In this document: positions 25,919 to 35,883 of the stretch, piece by piece
Layout of the letters: each line of letters starts with the position of its first letter
Numbering within the stretch: the first letter of the stretch is position 1
From: Xylanibacillus composti
Lineage (GTDB): Bacteria > Bacillota > Bacilli > Paenibacillales > K13
Assembly (NCBI RefSeq): GCF_018403685.1
Contig: NZ_BOVK01000028.1
Span: 41,287 to 105,286 of the forward strand
DNA: 64,000 nucleotides
Direction of reading: 5' to 3'
Notes under the pieces: model-generated
Databases searched by the model: none
What the model was told of the DNA's origin: nothing
Seen by the model: the letters and a program-made list of their open reading frames with translations, nothing else
Program-made: the position numbers and the translations under genes

Positions 25919-25961
25919 ATTCACTTACTCCTTTTCTTAAGATGTCGGTCATACAGTGCAA

Positions 25962-25974
25962 GTAAAATTTTTAC
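25962..25974. promoter_or_regulatory. LacI-type operator before the GDPD operon
   Basis: GTAAAATTTTTAC, a perfect 13-bp palindrome; with flanks AGTAAAATTTTTACC it is identical to the copy at 26139-26151. It lies 44 bp before the GDPD start. A half-site-like TTTTTACTA follows at 25988-25996. Confidence 0.7.
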
Positions 25975-26101
25975 CTTATTTTCGATTTATTTTTACTAGC
26001 ACAAAGTCAGATTAGCACACTTCTCAAATCCCCATCAACCAAGTTTTGTTAGCGGACTGTAAGAATTATGTGAAGTTTATGTAAAAGTCGTCTCATAATA
26101 T

Positions 26102-26129
26102 TTGACAAAATAATTATTCTTCCTATATA
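26102..26129 (+). promoter_or_regulatory. Promoter of the LacI-family gene
   Basis: TTGACA (26102-26107), 16-nt spacer, TATATA (26124-26129). The operator at 26139-26151 begins at about +3. Confidence 0.6.
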
Positions 26130-26138
26130 CTTCTTTTA

Positions 26139-26151
26139 GTAAAATTTTTAC
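26139..26151. promoter_or_regulatory. LacI-type operator before the regulator gene
   Basis: Second copy of GTAAAATTTTTAC, just after the predicted transcription start, consistent with autoregulation and joint control of the divergent GDPD operon. Confidence 0.7.
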
Positions 26152-26164
26152 CGAAAATTCGTAG

Positions 26165-27172
<1,008 letters not shown>

Positions 27173-27197
27173 TCGGGTGCCGCGTGTCACGCCTACA

Positions 27198-27230
27198 GTC
27201 ATAACCACCGGCTTAGCCGGTGGTTATGAC
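27198..27230. repeat. 15-bp perfect hairpin, IS200-like in appearance
   Basis: GTCATAACCACCGGC / TTA / GCCGGTGGTTATGAC. No T-tract follows, so it is not an ordinary terminator. The CCACCGGCTTAGCCGGTGG core resembles subterminal hairpins of IS200/IS605 elements, but no transposase is present. Confidence 0.4.
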
Positions 27231-27234
27231 TTGA

Positions 27235-27270
27235 CAAAAAAAGCTGGACGTTACCGTCCAGCTTGCTTTT
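27235..27270. terminator. Bidirectional terminator
   Basis: AAGCTGGACG (27241-27250) pairs with CGTCCAGCTT (27255-27264), with A-run to the left and GCTTTT to the right; it serves lacI and the RCC1 gene. Confidence 0.7.
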
Positions 27271-27359
27271 CTGCATATCCTTGATGTTCATGTGCTGTCA
27301 CGCACATGACATTTCCCGTTTTTTTGCACGCGCTCAGATTGCCGTTGTCTTCCATTCGT

Positions 27360-28791
27360 TTAAAATTCAATGAGTATGGCATGCTCCTCCGGTAACCATT
27401 GGACTTTCGCTCCAAGGGTCTCCGCTACGAAGCGAAGCGGAACCATGGTCATATAGTCTTTCGTAATCGGCTGCAGCTCCGACGGAATCACTTTCCCGTT
27501 CAGCGTCGTCCGCTTGGAGAACATGTCCATTTCCAATAGCAGATCTTCCTTGGAGACAACCACCTTATTCTCCGCCTGCCGCCATTCAACGACTGCGCCT
27601 ATATGTTCAAATACCCCTCTAAGCGGCACATAATAGGATTGATCAACCCGAATTGGCGGAACCGCCAGTTCCAGGGCTTGCCCATTGACGATAATGGCTG
27701 GCGCCATTTGCACGAAGATCGGCTTCTCCGGCTTGCCATCCGGCCCTATCTGCCATTCGGCCACACGGCCATCCCGAAGCAAGGCATAGTGCTTCCCTTG
27801 CCGATTGGCTAGGTCCACTGCATCCGTTATCCCTTCTACCTGCACAGCTGCATAGGCTGGCTCATTCCAATAACCATTCCACATCCAGACACTGCCGTCT
27901 TCCTTCCTGAAGCTGAAATAGCCATCGATGTGGCTTCCCGCAAGTTGCACTGCCCCTTGCGAATGGTCAATCGGTATCGGGTGAAGCAGCTTGTCGGAGA
28001 CGCTTAGCGATTTGGCATTCATCCAGGTCTGAATGCTGCCGTTCGCCAAGATAGCCGCTCCCCGATGATGGGACGCAGCAATGCCGGTTGCTGCCGGCAA
28101 GTCGCTGACGAGCGTCGGCTTGCGGACCTTTACCGGCGTGTCGTCGGTTAATTCCATTCCCCAAACCCACACTTCACCTTCGCTGCCAAGCGCCATCGAC
28201 GAGGCAGCGCTTGTTGCTATCTGGCGAATGGCAGGCAAGCCCTCTACCTTTGAAGGCGTTGCCAGCTGCTCATTTCCGATCCAACCCCATTCCCAGACGG
28301 TTCCGTCCCGCTGCAGCGCCATGCTCTTGTACGAGGATGCCGCTATAGCAACGACGTCCGTCAATCCTTCTATCTGGACCGGCGTGAGCACCGGCGCGTA
28401 TGAGATCGATCCCTCACCCAGCTCGCCATAGGCATTCGATCCTGTTGCCCACACTGTGCCGTCCTGCTTAAGGATCAGGGCATGAGCGGAACCTCCCGCT
28501 ATGGCTTTCACATCGTCTATATCCATCCTGACCGGCGTCGAAACCGGCACGATTGACCCGTTCCCCAACATCCCTCTGCCCAGCATGCCCCCCCCATGCC
28601 CAGGCGGAGCCGTCCTTTTTCACCGCATAGGTCGCTACATCGCCAGTCGCAATATGGACAACATCCTCCAGCCACTTCTTGTTCTGCCCGCTCCGATCCT
28701 CCGCATAAGCAGTACTCGACAGCAGCAGACTGCCTGCGAGCAGTACCGCCAGCAGCTTGCCCGACCTTCCTCTTTCCAACCATCGTTTCAT
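27360..28791 (-). pseudogene. Secreted RCC1-repeat protein with stalk domain, frame broken at a G8 tract
   Basis: The start ATG at 28791 has GGGAGG 9 nt upstream and a signal peptide (SGKLLAVLLAGSLLLSSTAY-AED). The first RCC1 repeat reaches GSAWAWGG and then meets G8 (28588-28595). With eight G the frame leaves the family; with seven it reads GGMLGRGMLGNGSIVPVSTP and continues through about six RCC1 repeats (AHALILKQDGTVWATGSNAY, YKSMALQRDGTVWEWG and others). The C-terminus (about 110 residues, YYVPLRGVFEHIGAVVEWRQ, MVPLRFVAETLGAKVQWLPE) is a copper-amine-oxidase-N-like stalk domain. The corrected protein would be about 476 residues, secreted. Possibly phase-variable or a sequence error. Confidence 0.8.
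28588..28595 (-). repeat. G8 homopolymer interrupting the RCC1 gene
   Basis: C8 on the plus strand; loss of one G restores the reading frame across the whole gene. Confidence 0.7.
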
Positions 28792-28816
28792 GGCTATGAT
28801 CCTCCCTCTCCCATAC

Positions 28817-28860
28817 AAAAAAATAATGGCCAATCTGGCAATGTGCCGTTGACCATTAGA
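28817..28860 (-). terminator. Terminator after the TIMP/NTR-like gene
   Basis: On the minus strand, TAATGG/CCATTA outer stem with an inner GGCA/TGCC pairing, then ATTTTTTTG. Confidence 0.6.
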
Positions 28861-28971
28861 CGCAAAACGTTAGTATAGAGTTTCATCATTTCCCTTTTTT
28901 CTGCCGCATTGCCAAGAGAAGGCGACCTTCCCCTGTTGCGTGATTCGGAGGTCCCCCGTTTACTCGCCGCT

Positions 28972-29586
28972 TCATTTCCTCGAGCGCTTGCTGACTGCCA
29001 GATAGACGGCGCCCCCCATGAGCATGACAAGAGCAATGGCGATGACCGTCCTGCTTGTTGAAGCAGATCGCTGATTTTCTTCCTGTTCGGCACTGTCGGA
29101 AGGTTCATTGACGGCGAACGGCTCCTCCTCGGCATCCGCCTCTGTGGAATCGCCGACCGGAACAGGGTCCAGGGTGATCGGAAGCTCCTTGTCTTCCAAA
29201 TAGGCCAGTTCATTTCCTGCTTCGCCAGCTTTCATGGAAGGCGAGCACAGCGGGTTCTCCCACTGTTCGTCATCCGTGATCCGCAAGAAATACAAATACG
29301 TTTCTCCTGCATCGCTTGGTCCATTCAGATTTCCCCATGTGCTGTTCTCAATCATAGTGATCTGATCGGCTTCGACTCCCTTAAAGCTTCTTTGGACTGT
29401 TACCTTGACCTCATGATGCTCACCCTTGCGAGAAATTTCGTCCACTTGGCCTACAATGACCGCATCATACTTTTCGTATGCTTCTTCCACCGGCGGCATT
29501 TCCACACAGGAAAGCGCGAACGCCGGCGTTCCATTCAGCACTGTGAACAAAAGCAAAAGAGATACAGTCCCCGTCAGTTTTCTCAT
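28972..29586 (-). CDS. Exported, membrane-anchored NTR/TIMP-like protein
   Basis: 204 residues from ATG at 29586 (AGAGGG about 10 nt upstream). Signal peptide 1-23 (GTVSLLLLFTVLNGTPAFA) leaves a mature N-terminus LSCVEMPPVEEAYEKYDAVI, the Cys-x(n)-Pro opening common in bacterial TIMP/NTR-like domains. Beta-strands VIVGQVDEISRKGEHHEVKV and TVQRSFKGVEADQITMIENS follow, and a second Cys in NPLCSPSMKAGE. An acidic linker (about 140-175) leads to a membrane helix (TVIAIALVMLMGGAVYLAVS) and a KRSRK tail. It is probably anchored outward in the membrane. No LPXTG motif is present. Confidence 0.75.
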   Translation of the reverse strand: MRKLTGTVSLLLLFTVLNGTPAFALSCVEMPPVEEAYEKYDAVIVGQVDEISRKGEHHEVKVTVQRSFKGVEADQITMIENSTWGNLNGPSDAGETYLYFLRITDDEQWENPLCSPSMKAGEAGNELAYLEDKELPITLDPVPVGDSTEADAEEEPFAVNEPSDSAEQEENQRSASTSRTVIAIALVMLMGGAVYLAVSKRSRK

Positions 29587-30001
29587 ATTGCACCATCCCT
29601 CTGTAGGCAAGATGTGTTTATCGTCCTTTCCATATACAGACGTGATGAGTAGACGGATTTGTTGCACGGAGGTGTTGTAAAATGTGCGGTCAATGGGAAT
29701 TCGCGTGCTTGCCGATTTTTTCCGCGGAAGAGGCAACATGTCGGTACCCGCCAACGCTAACGGAAGCAGCGGACGCTAATCGTGAATGTTCGGCCCTTTG
29801 CACCATTTAACGGAACTGACACCTATATAGCCCTCGCTGCCGAATCCCCTGGCCAGACAGATACCGATATATCGTATTAAGTCAACCGTCTGCTAGGCAA
29901 CACGATTGCGGAATGAATTTATACGCTTTCGCCATTAGACAAGAAGCATGATAAGATAATCAACAATAAGCTTATAGTGATGCATGCTGGAGGAAATGAG
30001 T
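29587..30001. other. Divergent intergenic region, no gene seen
   Basis: The segment 29735-29830 (AACGCTAACGGAAGCAGCGG, TTTAACGGAACTGACACC) resembles phrases at 12,030-12,110 and may be a genus-type intergenic repeat. No clear promoter pair or operator was found. Confidence 0.3.
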
Positions 30002-31435
30002 ATGTGGAAACCCGATCGCAACAGCAAGAAACCGCTCTACGCCCAAATCGCCGACCATGTCGAGCAAAGAATAGCCTTCGGTGAATTTCCGCCGGGAAGC
30101 CTGCTCCCGTCAGAGCGAAAATTTGCCGAACTGCTGGGGGTCAATCGCAGCACGGTGATTCTCGCCTTCGACGAACTGCGTTCGCTCGGCATCATCGAAA
30201 GCCGAACAGGCAGCGGAACAAGAGTAAGCCGCACCAAATGGGGAGCTATCCCCAAGCATACGCCCAACTGGAAACGCTACACAGAAGGCGGCAGCTTCCT
30301 GCCCAATCTTCCTTTTTTGCGGCGCATTCGCGAAGCGTTAGCCCAACATCCCGAATTGATTGATTTCGCCAGCGGCGAGTTGTCCGCCGATTTGGCCCCG
30401 GTCCGCGAAATTTCAACGCTTATGCAAGAGAAGCTTCACGCACCCTATCTCGGTTATGACCATCCGCAGGGCTATCTGCCGCTGAGGCAAGCATTGGTCG
30501 ATTTTTTGGATCAGTACAGAAGCATTCCAACAACGGATTCCTCGATTCTGATCACCTCCGGATCGCAGCAATCCCTTTATTTGATCACACAATGCCTGCT
30601 GTCGCCAGGTGATGCGGTAGCGATTGAAGATCCTTCCTACTGCTACTCCCTGCCCATGTTTCAATCGGCGGGACTGCGGTTGTTCCGGCTGCCAGTAGAC
30701 GCGAACGGCATTCAGCCTGAAGATCTGCGTGACCTGCATAAACAGCATCGTATCAAGATGGTCTTCTTGAACCCCAACTTCCAAAACCCTACCGGCACTG
30801 TCCTCAGCGACGAACGGCGGAAATCGCTGCTAGAACTGTCAAGCGAGCTGGGGCTGCCGATAGTGGAGGATGACGCATTCAGCCTCACCGCTTTCGAGAG
30901 TTCGCCGCCTCCGCCCTTAAAGGCGATTGATCAGCACGGATCCGTCCTCTATATCGGTTCCTTCTCCAAAATTGCCGCTTCCGGTTTGCGCATTGGCTGG
31001 ATGGTCGCTCCGAACAGCGTGATCCAAAGACTGGCCGATGCCAGAATGCAGATGGATTTTGGGCTAAGCATCATCCCCCAACAGGCAGCCGAGCAATTTA
31101 TCCGTTCCGACTATGTGGGGCCGCATTTGGACCGGCTGCGGGTAGAGCTGCTGTTCAAACGGGACCTGATCATCGAAGCGATGCAGCGTGAATGGAAGGA
31201 GCTTGTCTCCTTCGCCGTTCCTCGCGGCGGCCTGCATCTGTGGTGCAAGATCAAGCCGGAAATTCAGGAGAGCAAGCTGTTGGAAGAGTCTATCAAGCAA
31301 GGCGTCGTCTTTGTTCCGGGGACAGTCTACGGCTCTGACTCGGGCTATATCCGCATGACGTTCGCAAGAACAAGATCAGATGAAATCGGTCCGGGGATAG
31401 CGGCATTCGCGCGAGCGCTGCGTGCGCTTCTCTAG
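30002..31435 (+). CDS. MocR-type regulator (GntR helix-turn-helix plus aminotransferase domain)
   Basis: 477 residues from ATG at 30002, 8 nt after GGAGG. Residues 1-75 are a GntR winged helix (KKPLYAQIADHVEQRIAFGE, LPSERKFAELLGVNRSTVIL, LGIIESRTGSGTRV). From about 110 a fold-type I PLP aminotransferase domain follows: YDHPQGYLPLRQALVDFLDQ, LITSGSQQSLYLI, NPNFQNPTGTVLSDERRKSL, VEDDAFSLT and GSFSKIAASGLRIGWM with the PLP Lys. MocR proteins use PLP or amino compounds as effectors. PdxR is one possibility, but no pdxST genes are adjacent, so the target is unknown. Confidence 0.92.
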   Translation: MWKPDRNSKKPLYAQIADHVEQRIAFGEFPPGSLLPSERKFAELLGVNRSTVILAFDELRSLGIIESRTGSGTRVSRTKWGAIPKHTPNWKRYTEGGSFLPNLPFLRRIREALAQHPELIDFASGELSADLAPVREISTLMQEKLHAPYLGYDHPQGYLPLRQALVDFLDQYRSIPTTDSSILITSGSQQSLYLITQCLLSPGDAVAIEDPSYCYSLPMFQSAGLRLFRLPVDANGIQPEDLRDLHKQHRIKMVFLNPNFQNPTGTVLSDERRKSLLELSSELGLPIVEDDAFSLTAFESSPPPPLKAIDQHGSVLYIGSFSKIAASGLRIGWMVAPNSVIQRLADARMQMDFGLSIIPQQAAEQFIRSDYVGPHLDRLRVELLFKRDLIIEAMQREWKELVSFAVPRGGLHLWCKIKPEIQESKLLEESIKQGVVFVPGTVYGSDSGYIRMTFARTRSDEIGPGIAAFARALRALL

Positions 31436-31455
31436 CTGCCTGAGTCCAAATTCAA

Positions 31456-31481
31456 AACCACCGAGTCATGACTCAGTGGTT
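31456..31481. terminator. Bidirectional terminator
   Basis: AACCACCGAGTCATGACTCAGTGGTT hairpin between the MocR gene and the small membrane protein gene; TTTTGAATTT follows on the minus strand. Confidence 0.6.
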
Positions 31482-31487
31482 CGGGTG

Positions 31488-31700
31488 CTACATGATAAAT
31501 TGAAATACGATCCAGAAGATAAGTACGGCTAGCAGTATGCACCAGATGTAATACCATGACAAGCGCATCCACTTCTTCCCCGTTTGTTGGAAATAAGCGG
31601 GGTTCCCTTCTTTGTTCGCTTTGGAAGCACCGATAAGGATTGTTGCGATAAGCCCAGCAATGATAATGCTCGCAGGAATTGCCATTATCCAGCCCACCAT
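31488..31700 (-). CDS. Small two-helix membrane protein
   Basis: 70 residues from ATG at 31700 (GAGGGGGTGA 4 nt upstream; the longer frame to 31733 is upstream of that site). Two hydrophobic helices, residues about 4-25 (IMAIPASIIIAGLIATILIG) and about 48-68 (YYIWCILLAVLIFWIVFQFI), are joined by a basic loop (GASKANKEGNPAYFQQTGKK). I do not recognise a family. It is followed by a terminator and preceded by the yfmQ-like gene on the same strand (74 bp). Confidence 0.65.
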   Translation of the reverse strand: MVGWIMAIPASIIIAGLIATILIGASKANKEGNPAYFQQTGKKWMRLSWYYIWCILLAVLIFWIVFQFIM

Positions 31701-31774
31701 GCTCACCCCCTCATTATGCGTTATATATGGCAATCTGGTACTTTTCTGACGATGTTTTTGCCATAGCTCAGACT

Positions 31775-32281
31775 TTATTGAACAGATCGGGCGCTGATCA
31801 ACGGCGACGGTTTGGCCTCCTCGATCGGACAGGCACGGTCAGGTGTATCCTGCGCGCTTGTGCGGCTCATATGTTGAAGCAGTTGTTCGGAGCCCAGGCT
31901 GTAGGCGATAAGCTTCCGTTTGGATTGCTTGATGACTGCAATATGATCTCCGCCGTCAAACAGTCTGATTGAGGCCGAACTTTTTCCTCTCATCGTGATA
32001 ATAAAAGGAACTCCGCCGTTGCCAGCATATAGATGCTCTGCACCCGGCCAAACATAATGGGTTTCGAGCAGATTGGCCTGATTGAAAAAAACGATCATTT
32101 GGTCCTTGTCTTCGTCTTCCAGCGGCACATCGCCATAGGAAATCGAAACATCGGTTGAGCGAAGCGCTTCATGTACTCGGAACTGGTTCAGAAGCCACTC
32201 GACCACTCCGGTCGGAAGACAGGTCATCATTATTTTGATCAAGCTGAAGAGAATGATCGAGCCCAGGACAGCCCAAGTCAT
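31775..32281 (-). CDS. YfmQ-like membrane-anchored protein
   Basis: 168 residues from ATG at 32281 (AAGGAG 9 nt upstream; the frame extends to 32518 without another site). The N-terminal membrane helix TWAVLGSIILFSLIKIMMTC is followed by LPTGVVEWLLNQFRVHEALR, VSISYGDVPLEDEDKDQMIV, FFNQANLLETHYVWPGAEHL and HIAVIKQSKRKLIAYSLGSE. This pattern fits the uncharacterised Bacillus YfmQ family. The C-terminal about 30 residues (SRTSAQDTPDRACPIEEAKP) are an extra tail. The function is unknown. Confidence 0.65.
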   Translation of the reverse strand: MTWAVLGSIILFSLIKIMMTCLPTGVVEWLLNQFRVHEALRSTDVSISYGDVPLEDEDKDQMIVFFNQANLLETHYVWPGAEHLYAGNGGVPFIITMRGKSSASIRLFDGGDHIAVIKQSKRKLIAYSLGSEQLLQHMSRTSAQDTPDRACPIEEAKPSPLISARSVQ

Positions 32282-32396
32282 CGGCCACATCTCCTTACTA
32301 GTAAATTTCGAATCCGCCTCAGCGCTCTGCATCCGCCTATCTTTTGTTTCGTGTGTTATCATAACGCTGCAGCTACAACAGAGGACCATCCAATTC

Positions 32397-32430
32397 AAAA
32401 AAAATAAGACCAACCATTTCACTGGTTGGA
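32397..32430 (-). terminator. Terminator of popT
   Basis: CCAACCA/TGGTTGG stem; on the minus strand followed by TCTTATTTTTTTT. Confidence 0.75.
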
Positions 32431-32521
32431 CTGTGTTGCTTCGAATAAGACAGATAGTATGATAAGTGGACGACTGATTCTTGAAGATGTCCGATCTTGC
32501 CTTCATGAAAGAAGGCATGCA

Positions 32522-33331
32522 TCAATATTCCACCTTCCCCAACAAATAAGCAGTCAGCAATCCTGTGGCAAAGGTGAGCATGCTTACGACCAACAATGCG
32601 CCGCTTGCCGGCCAACCCGGAAAAATAACGAACACAGACCCGAACACCGAGCCAATGATAACGGCAAAAGTTCCTGTACCAAAGCGAGTTAAGCAGTAGT
32701 TGATCAGTTTGCTCATGGCAATCAATCCAATCGCGATTCCCGCTCCGGTAACAGCAATGATATCAAGCTGAAGATTACTGATCGCGCTAATGACCGTTGG
32801 GTATACGCCAAGCACCAGTAACATAAACGACCCGCTTACTCCCGGCAAAATCATGGCACTGCTGCCAATAAACCCCGAAAAGAACAACAGCAAATATGTA
32901 CCGAACGTAAACTGCTCAATGACCGCTACTTCGCGCTCGCCCACAAAAATCAAGGAACCGATCAACACTGCGCCAATGGCTAATAACAGGTAATGCCGCA
33001 TCCGAAACGTGCGTCTGGCCTCCGCTTTGCGAAACAAAAAGGGGAGAATCCCCAAGATTAATCCAAGAAAAAAGAAATACGTCGGACCCGCATGATGATG
33101 AAGCAACCATTCCAATACACGGCTAAGTGTAAAAATTGCAAGAAGGACTCCTATCCCCAGAGGAATCAAAAAGCCCAGTTGCTTTTTCCATTCCTTCGAG
33201 AATAATCCATTAATCGCGGCAACGACCTGATCGTATATGCCAAGCATCACTAAAATCGTTCCCCCGCTTATACCAGGAACAACATCAGTAGCCCCCGTGA
33301 TCATCCCTCGATAAATATTTCTCCATTCCAT
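32522..33331 (-). CDS. popT: DUF368 polyprenyl-phosphate transporter PopT
   Basis: 269 residues from ATG at 33331 (GGGGGAG 7 nt upstream), trimming 32 residues from the open frame. Seven to eight membrane helices. The family signature GMITGATDVVPGISGGTILV near the N-terminus is mirrored by SSAMILPGVSGSFMLLVLGV in the second half, an internal repeat. DUF368 (PopT) proteins return undecaprenyl phosphate across the membrane for reuse in cell-wall synthesis, a role shown for DUF368 and DedA proteins in Firmicutes. It is monocistronic with its own terminator. Confidence 0.88.
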   Translation of the reverse strand: MEWRNIYRGMITGATDVVPGISGGTILVMLGIYDQVVAAINGLFSKEWKKQLGFLIPLGIGVLLAIFTLSRVLEWLLHHHAGPTYFFFLGLILGILPFLFRKAEARRTFRMRHYLLLAIGAVLIGSLIFVGEREVAVIEQFTFGTYLLLFFSGFIGSSAMILPGVSGSFMLLVLGVYPTVISAISNLQLDIIAVTGAGIAIGLIAMSKLINYCLTRFGTGTFAVIIGSVFGSVFVIFPGWPASGALLVVSMLTFATGLLTAYLLGKVEY

Positions 33332-33664
33332 TGGTTTTCTCCCCCATATCCGGTTTATGCGGCGAGTTTGATCTCGTCCTATCCCCTTCTTAAAGGTAAC
33401 AGGTCGTTCACCTGATTTCAATTCCATATTGGCTGATCATGCATATTGTCTCAAATGGCCACTGGCGCCCGCTGTATCCAAATACCATGCCAGCATCAGT
33501 TAGCCAACAAACCGATCATCGAGCGCTGCACGGGCGAATTGGCGAACAACGGCTATTGCGCGCGGCATGTCCCGATTCAACCGCTATAGGCGGACACGGC
33601 AAAGAGCCGAGGCAGAAACCCTCTGCTTCGGCTCGCTTCTTAGCATTCGTGTTGAATTGCCTGA
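33332..33664. other. Intergenic region containing the mhq-side terminator
   Basis: The hairpin GAGCCGAGGCAGA (33604-33616) / TCTGCTTCGGCTC (33622-33634) terminates the mhq transcript on the minus strand. The rest shows no gene or clear promoter. Confidence 0.5.
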
Positions 33665-34276
33665 TTACGGACGCTCCAGGGCAAACCGCTTGCCCAGAAC
33701 AGCGTAGTCACTGCCACCTAAACGGCTTACCGGCTGAAGTCGGTCGGCTGCCACAATGCCATTCAGATACACCTCTTCGGCGAAGTGAAAGCGAACAACC
33801 CGGCCGATCAACAAATCGCAGGCAGGCTCTTGTTCGCCAGCGCCGCCAAGGCCAATAGCTTGTTCCAGCACGCATTCCATGCGAATCTTTGCTTCCTGGA
33901 TGCCTGGAACCTCGATGGCCGCACTAGCAACAGGAGTAAATCCTGCGCGCGGCATCTCGCTTTCATTGGGCGGCAAGCTGGCTGCCGCCTCATTCGCCGC
34001 ATGCACATTCGTTTCATCCACAATATGAACCACGAATGCTTTCCTCTCGACCGCATTGCGCGCCGTATCCTTCCTGACACCCTGCTTGCGTTGAACAGAA
34101 ACGGACAGCAGCGGCGGATCGCTTGCGACAATGGAGAAATAACTGAACGGCGCAGCATTCAAGACACCCTCTTGGGAGAGCGTCGTGACCAGCGCAATCG
34201 GCCTTGGAATCACGCTGGCGGTGAGCAGCTGATAATTCTCGCGGGCGGTCAGCGCCGCAGGATCGATGACGAGCAT
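33665..34276 (-). CDS. Flavin reductase-like FMN-binding protein
   Basis: 203 residues from ATG at 34276 (AAGGAGG 7 nt upstream). Flavoredoxin/flavin-reductase fold: NYQLLTASVIPRPIALVTTL, LNAAPFSYFSIVASDPPLLS (FMN-binding), VRKDTARNAVERKAFVVHIV and DLLIGRVVRFHFAEEVYLNG. It lies 12 bp after mhqD, the last gene of the cluster. It could supply reduced flavin or reduce a quinone-type product. B. subtilis mhq operons use a nitroreductase (MhqN) instead, so this may be the local substitute (inference). Confidence 0.85.
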   Translation of the reverse strand: MLVIDPAALTARENYQLLTASVIPRPIALVTTLSQEGVLNAAPFSYFSIVASDPPLLSVSVQRKQGVRKDTARNAVERKAFVVHIVDETNVHAANEAAASLPPNESEMPRAGFTPVASAAIEVPGIQEAKIRMECVLEQAIGLGGAGEQEPACDLLIGRVVRFHFAEEVYLNGIVAADRLQPVSRLGGSDYAVLGKRFALERP

Positions 34277-34288
34277 GACCAATCCTCC

Positions 34289-34900
34289 TTATGAAAGGAT
34301 ATGTTCATGATACCACTGTCCGGCAGCTGCTGCCTCTGTTCGCGTCAGCTGATGCCCGCTGTACTCCCAATGTACCGTAACGGCCGCCCCCGCTCCCTCC
34401 AACAGGCCAGCCAATTCATCCGTTTCCTGAGGGGAGCAGATCGGATCATTGCGCCCCGCTCCGATCCACACGGGCACATCAGACAGATCAGGCAGCTCAA
34501 TCCCGCGGCGAGGCACCATCGGATGATGCAGAATTGCCCCTCTAAGTGAATCCGGATAGTGAAACAATAAGCTGCCCGCAATATTGGCGCCATTGGAATA
34601 GCCGACGGCCACCACATTATGCCGGTCAAATGCATATTCATCAGCAGCCTCGTTGATGAACTCATGCAGTTCCTGCGTTCTGGCAATCAGATCCGGTTCA
34701 TCGAACACCCCTTCGGCCAGCCTTCTGAAGAACCGGGGCATCCCGTTCTCCAGCACATTGCCGCGTACACTCAGCACAGCGGCTGTATCATCCAGCTGCA
34801 CGGCCAGCGGCAGCAGATCTTGCTCCGTCCCGCCAGTTCCATGGAGCAGCAACAAGGTCGGGGCAGCCGGGGCGCTTCCTTTGCGAAAAATATGCTTCAC
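34289..34900 (-). CDS. mhqD: MhqD-like carboxylesterase/hydrolase
   Basis: 203 residues from GTG at 34900, overlapping the dioxygenase stop as GTGA. Alpha/beta hydrolase of the phospholipase/carboxylesterase type: TLLLLHGTGGTEQDLLPLAV (oxyanion region), nucleophile elbow VGYSNGANIAGSL (Ser), Asp in GRNDPICSPQETDELA and His in SGHQLTRTEAAAAGQW. B. subtilis MhqD is induced by hydroquinones and belongs to the same MhqR regulon. It acts in the cytoplasm, probably on ring-cleavage products or esters. Confidence 0.85.
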   Translation of the reverse strand: MKHIFRKGSAPAAPTLLLLHGTGGTEQDLLPLAVQLDDTAAVLSVRGNVLENGMPRFFRRLAEGVFDEPDLIARTQELHEFINEAADEYAFDRHNVVAVGYSNGANIAGSLLFHYPDSLRGAILHHPMVPRRGIELPDLSDVPVWIGAGRNDPICSPQETDELAGLLEGAGAAVTVHWEYSGHQLTRTEAAAAGQWYHEHILS

Positions 34901-35847
34901 TGCTTATCCTCCTCCAGCACGCGAATTTCAAAAGGCGGCAAGCCCTGATTGATTTGCTCCCGATGCGGCTCATACCACGCAGGAAGCATCAGCTGCTCGC
35001 CCAATGTCTCATACGGCTCGTCAAGCTCAAATCCCGGCGGATCTGTCGCGATCTCGAACAAGATCTCTCCTGCTTCCCGGAAGTAGATGGCGGTGAAGTA
35101 TTGCCGATCTACAATAGGAGTGGGATGAAATCCCTGCTCAGCTACAAAGGCGCGCCAGCTTTCCTGATCCTCCCGGTCTGCCGCCCGCCATGCGATATGG
35201 TGAACGGTGCCGGCTCCGCCATGGCCTCGGCCCATGACCGATGCATTCACATCGACCAAGTTGCCTAAATCCCCGTGCGCCCGGAAGCGAACCATCCCTT
35301 GCTCCTCGCCGATCCGTTCCAGACCGAGCACATGCTCCAGGGCATGCATCGTCTGTTCCGGCGCCATGCTGTAAAGCACGGCCCCTCCGAAGCCTTTGAT
35401 CGCCTTGTCTGCCGGAACTCCCCCGAAGGACCACTTGCTGTTCGGACCTTCCTTGCGCGCTACAAGCTCGAGCTTCAGTCCGTCGCGATCTTGGAAGCGC
35501 AGATACGTTTCGCCGAAACGCTGCGTCTCTTCGTAAGGAATCGCAAACTTCGAAAGTCGCTCTTCCCAGAATGGCAAGGCGCCTTCAGGCACTGCGAACG
35601 TTGTATAGCCCACTTGCCCGCCGCCGACCCGGCCTTTTCTGGCACCCTCAAACGGGAAGAATGTAATCGCCGTCCCCGGACTGCCCACCTCATTGCCGAA
35701 ATACAGATGGTACACTTCCGGAGCATCGAAGTTGATCGTCTTTTTGACAAGCCGCAAGCCCAGAATCCCAGCATAGAAATCAACATTGGCCTGAGCATTG
35801 CCGACAAAAGCCGTAATGTGATGAATGCCTGCTGTGCTTTTCGTCAT
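34897..35847 (-). CDS. mhqO: Ring-cleaving dioxygenase, MhqO/MhqA type
   Basis: 316 residues from ATG at 35847 (GGAGG 7 nt upstream). Two VOC modules: GIHHITAFVGNAQANVDFYA (first metal His) and the second half with GTVHHIAWRAADREDQESWR (second His) and EILFEIATDPPGFELDEPYE (Glu ligand). This is the type I extradiol dioxygenase group induced by catechol and hydroquinone (MhqA/E/O). It opens the aromatic ring of quinol-type compounds. The assignment as MhqO rests on the neighbouring DoxX (MhqP-like) and MhqD-like genes; the three paralogues are hard to separate. Confidence 0.85.
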   Translation of the reverse strand: MTKSTAGIHHITAFVGNAQANVDFYAGILGLRLVKKTINFDAPEVYHLYFGNEVGSPGTAITFFPFEGARKGRVGGGQVGYTTFAVPEGALPFWEERLSKFAIPYEETQRFGETYLRFQDRDGLKLELVARKEGPNSKWSFGGVPADKAIKGFGGAVLYSMAPEQTMHALEHVLGLERIGEEQGMVRFRAHGDLGNLVDVNASVMGRGHGGAGTVHHIAWRAADREDQESWRAFVAEQGFHPTPIVDRQYFTAIYFREAGEILFEIATDPPGFELDEPYETLGEQLMLPAWYEPHREQINQGLPPFEIRVLEEDKQ

Positions 35848-35883
35848 ATCTGCTCCTCCTATCATCATAGATTGTCATCAGAA

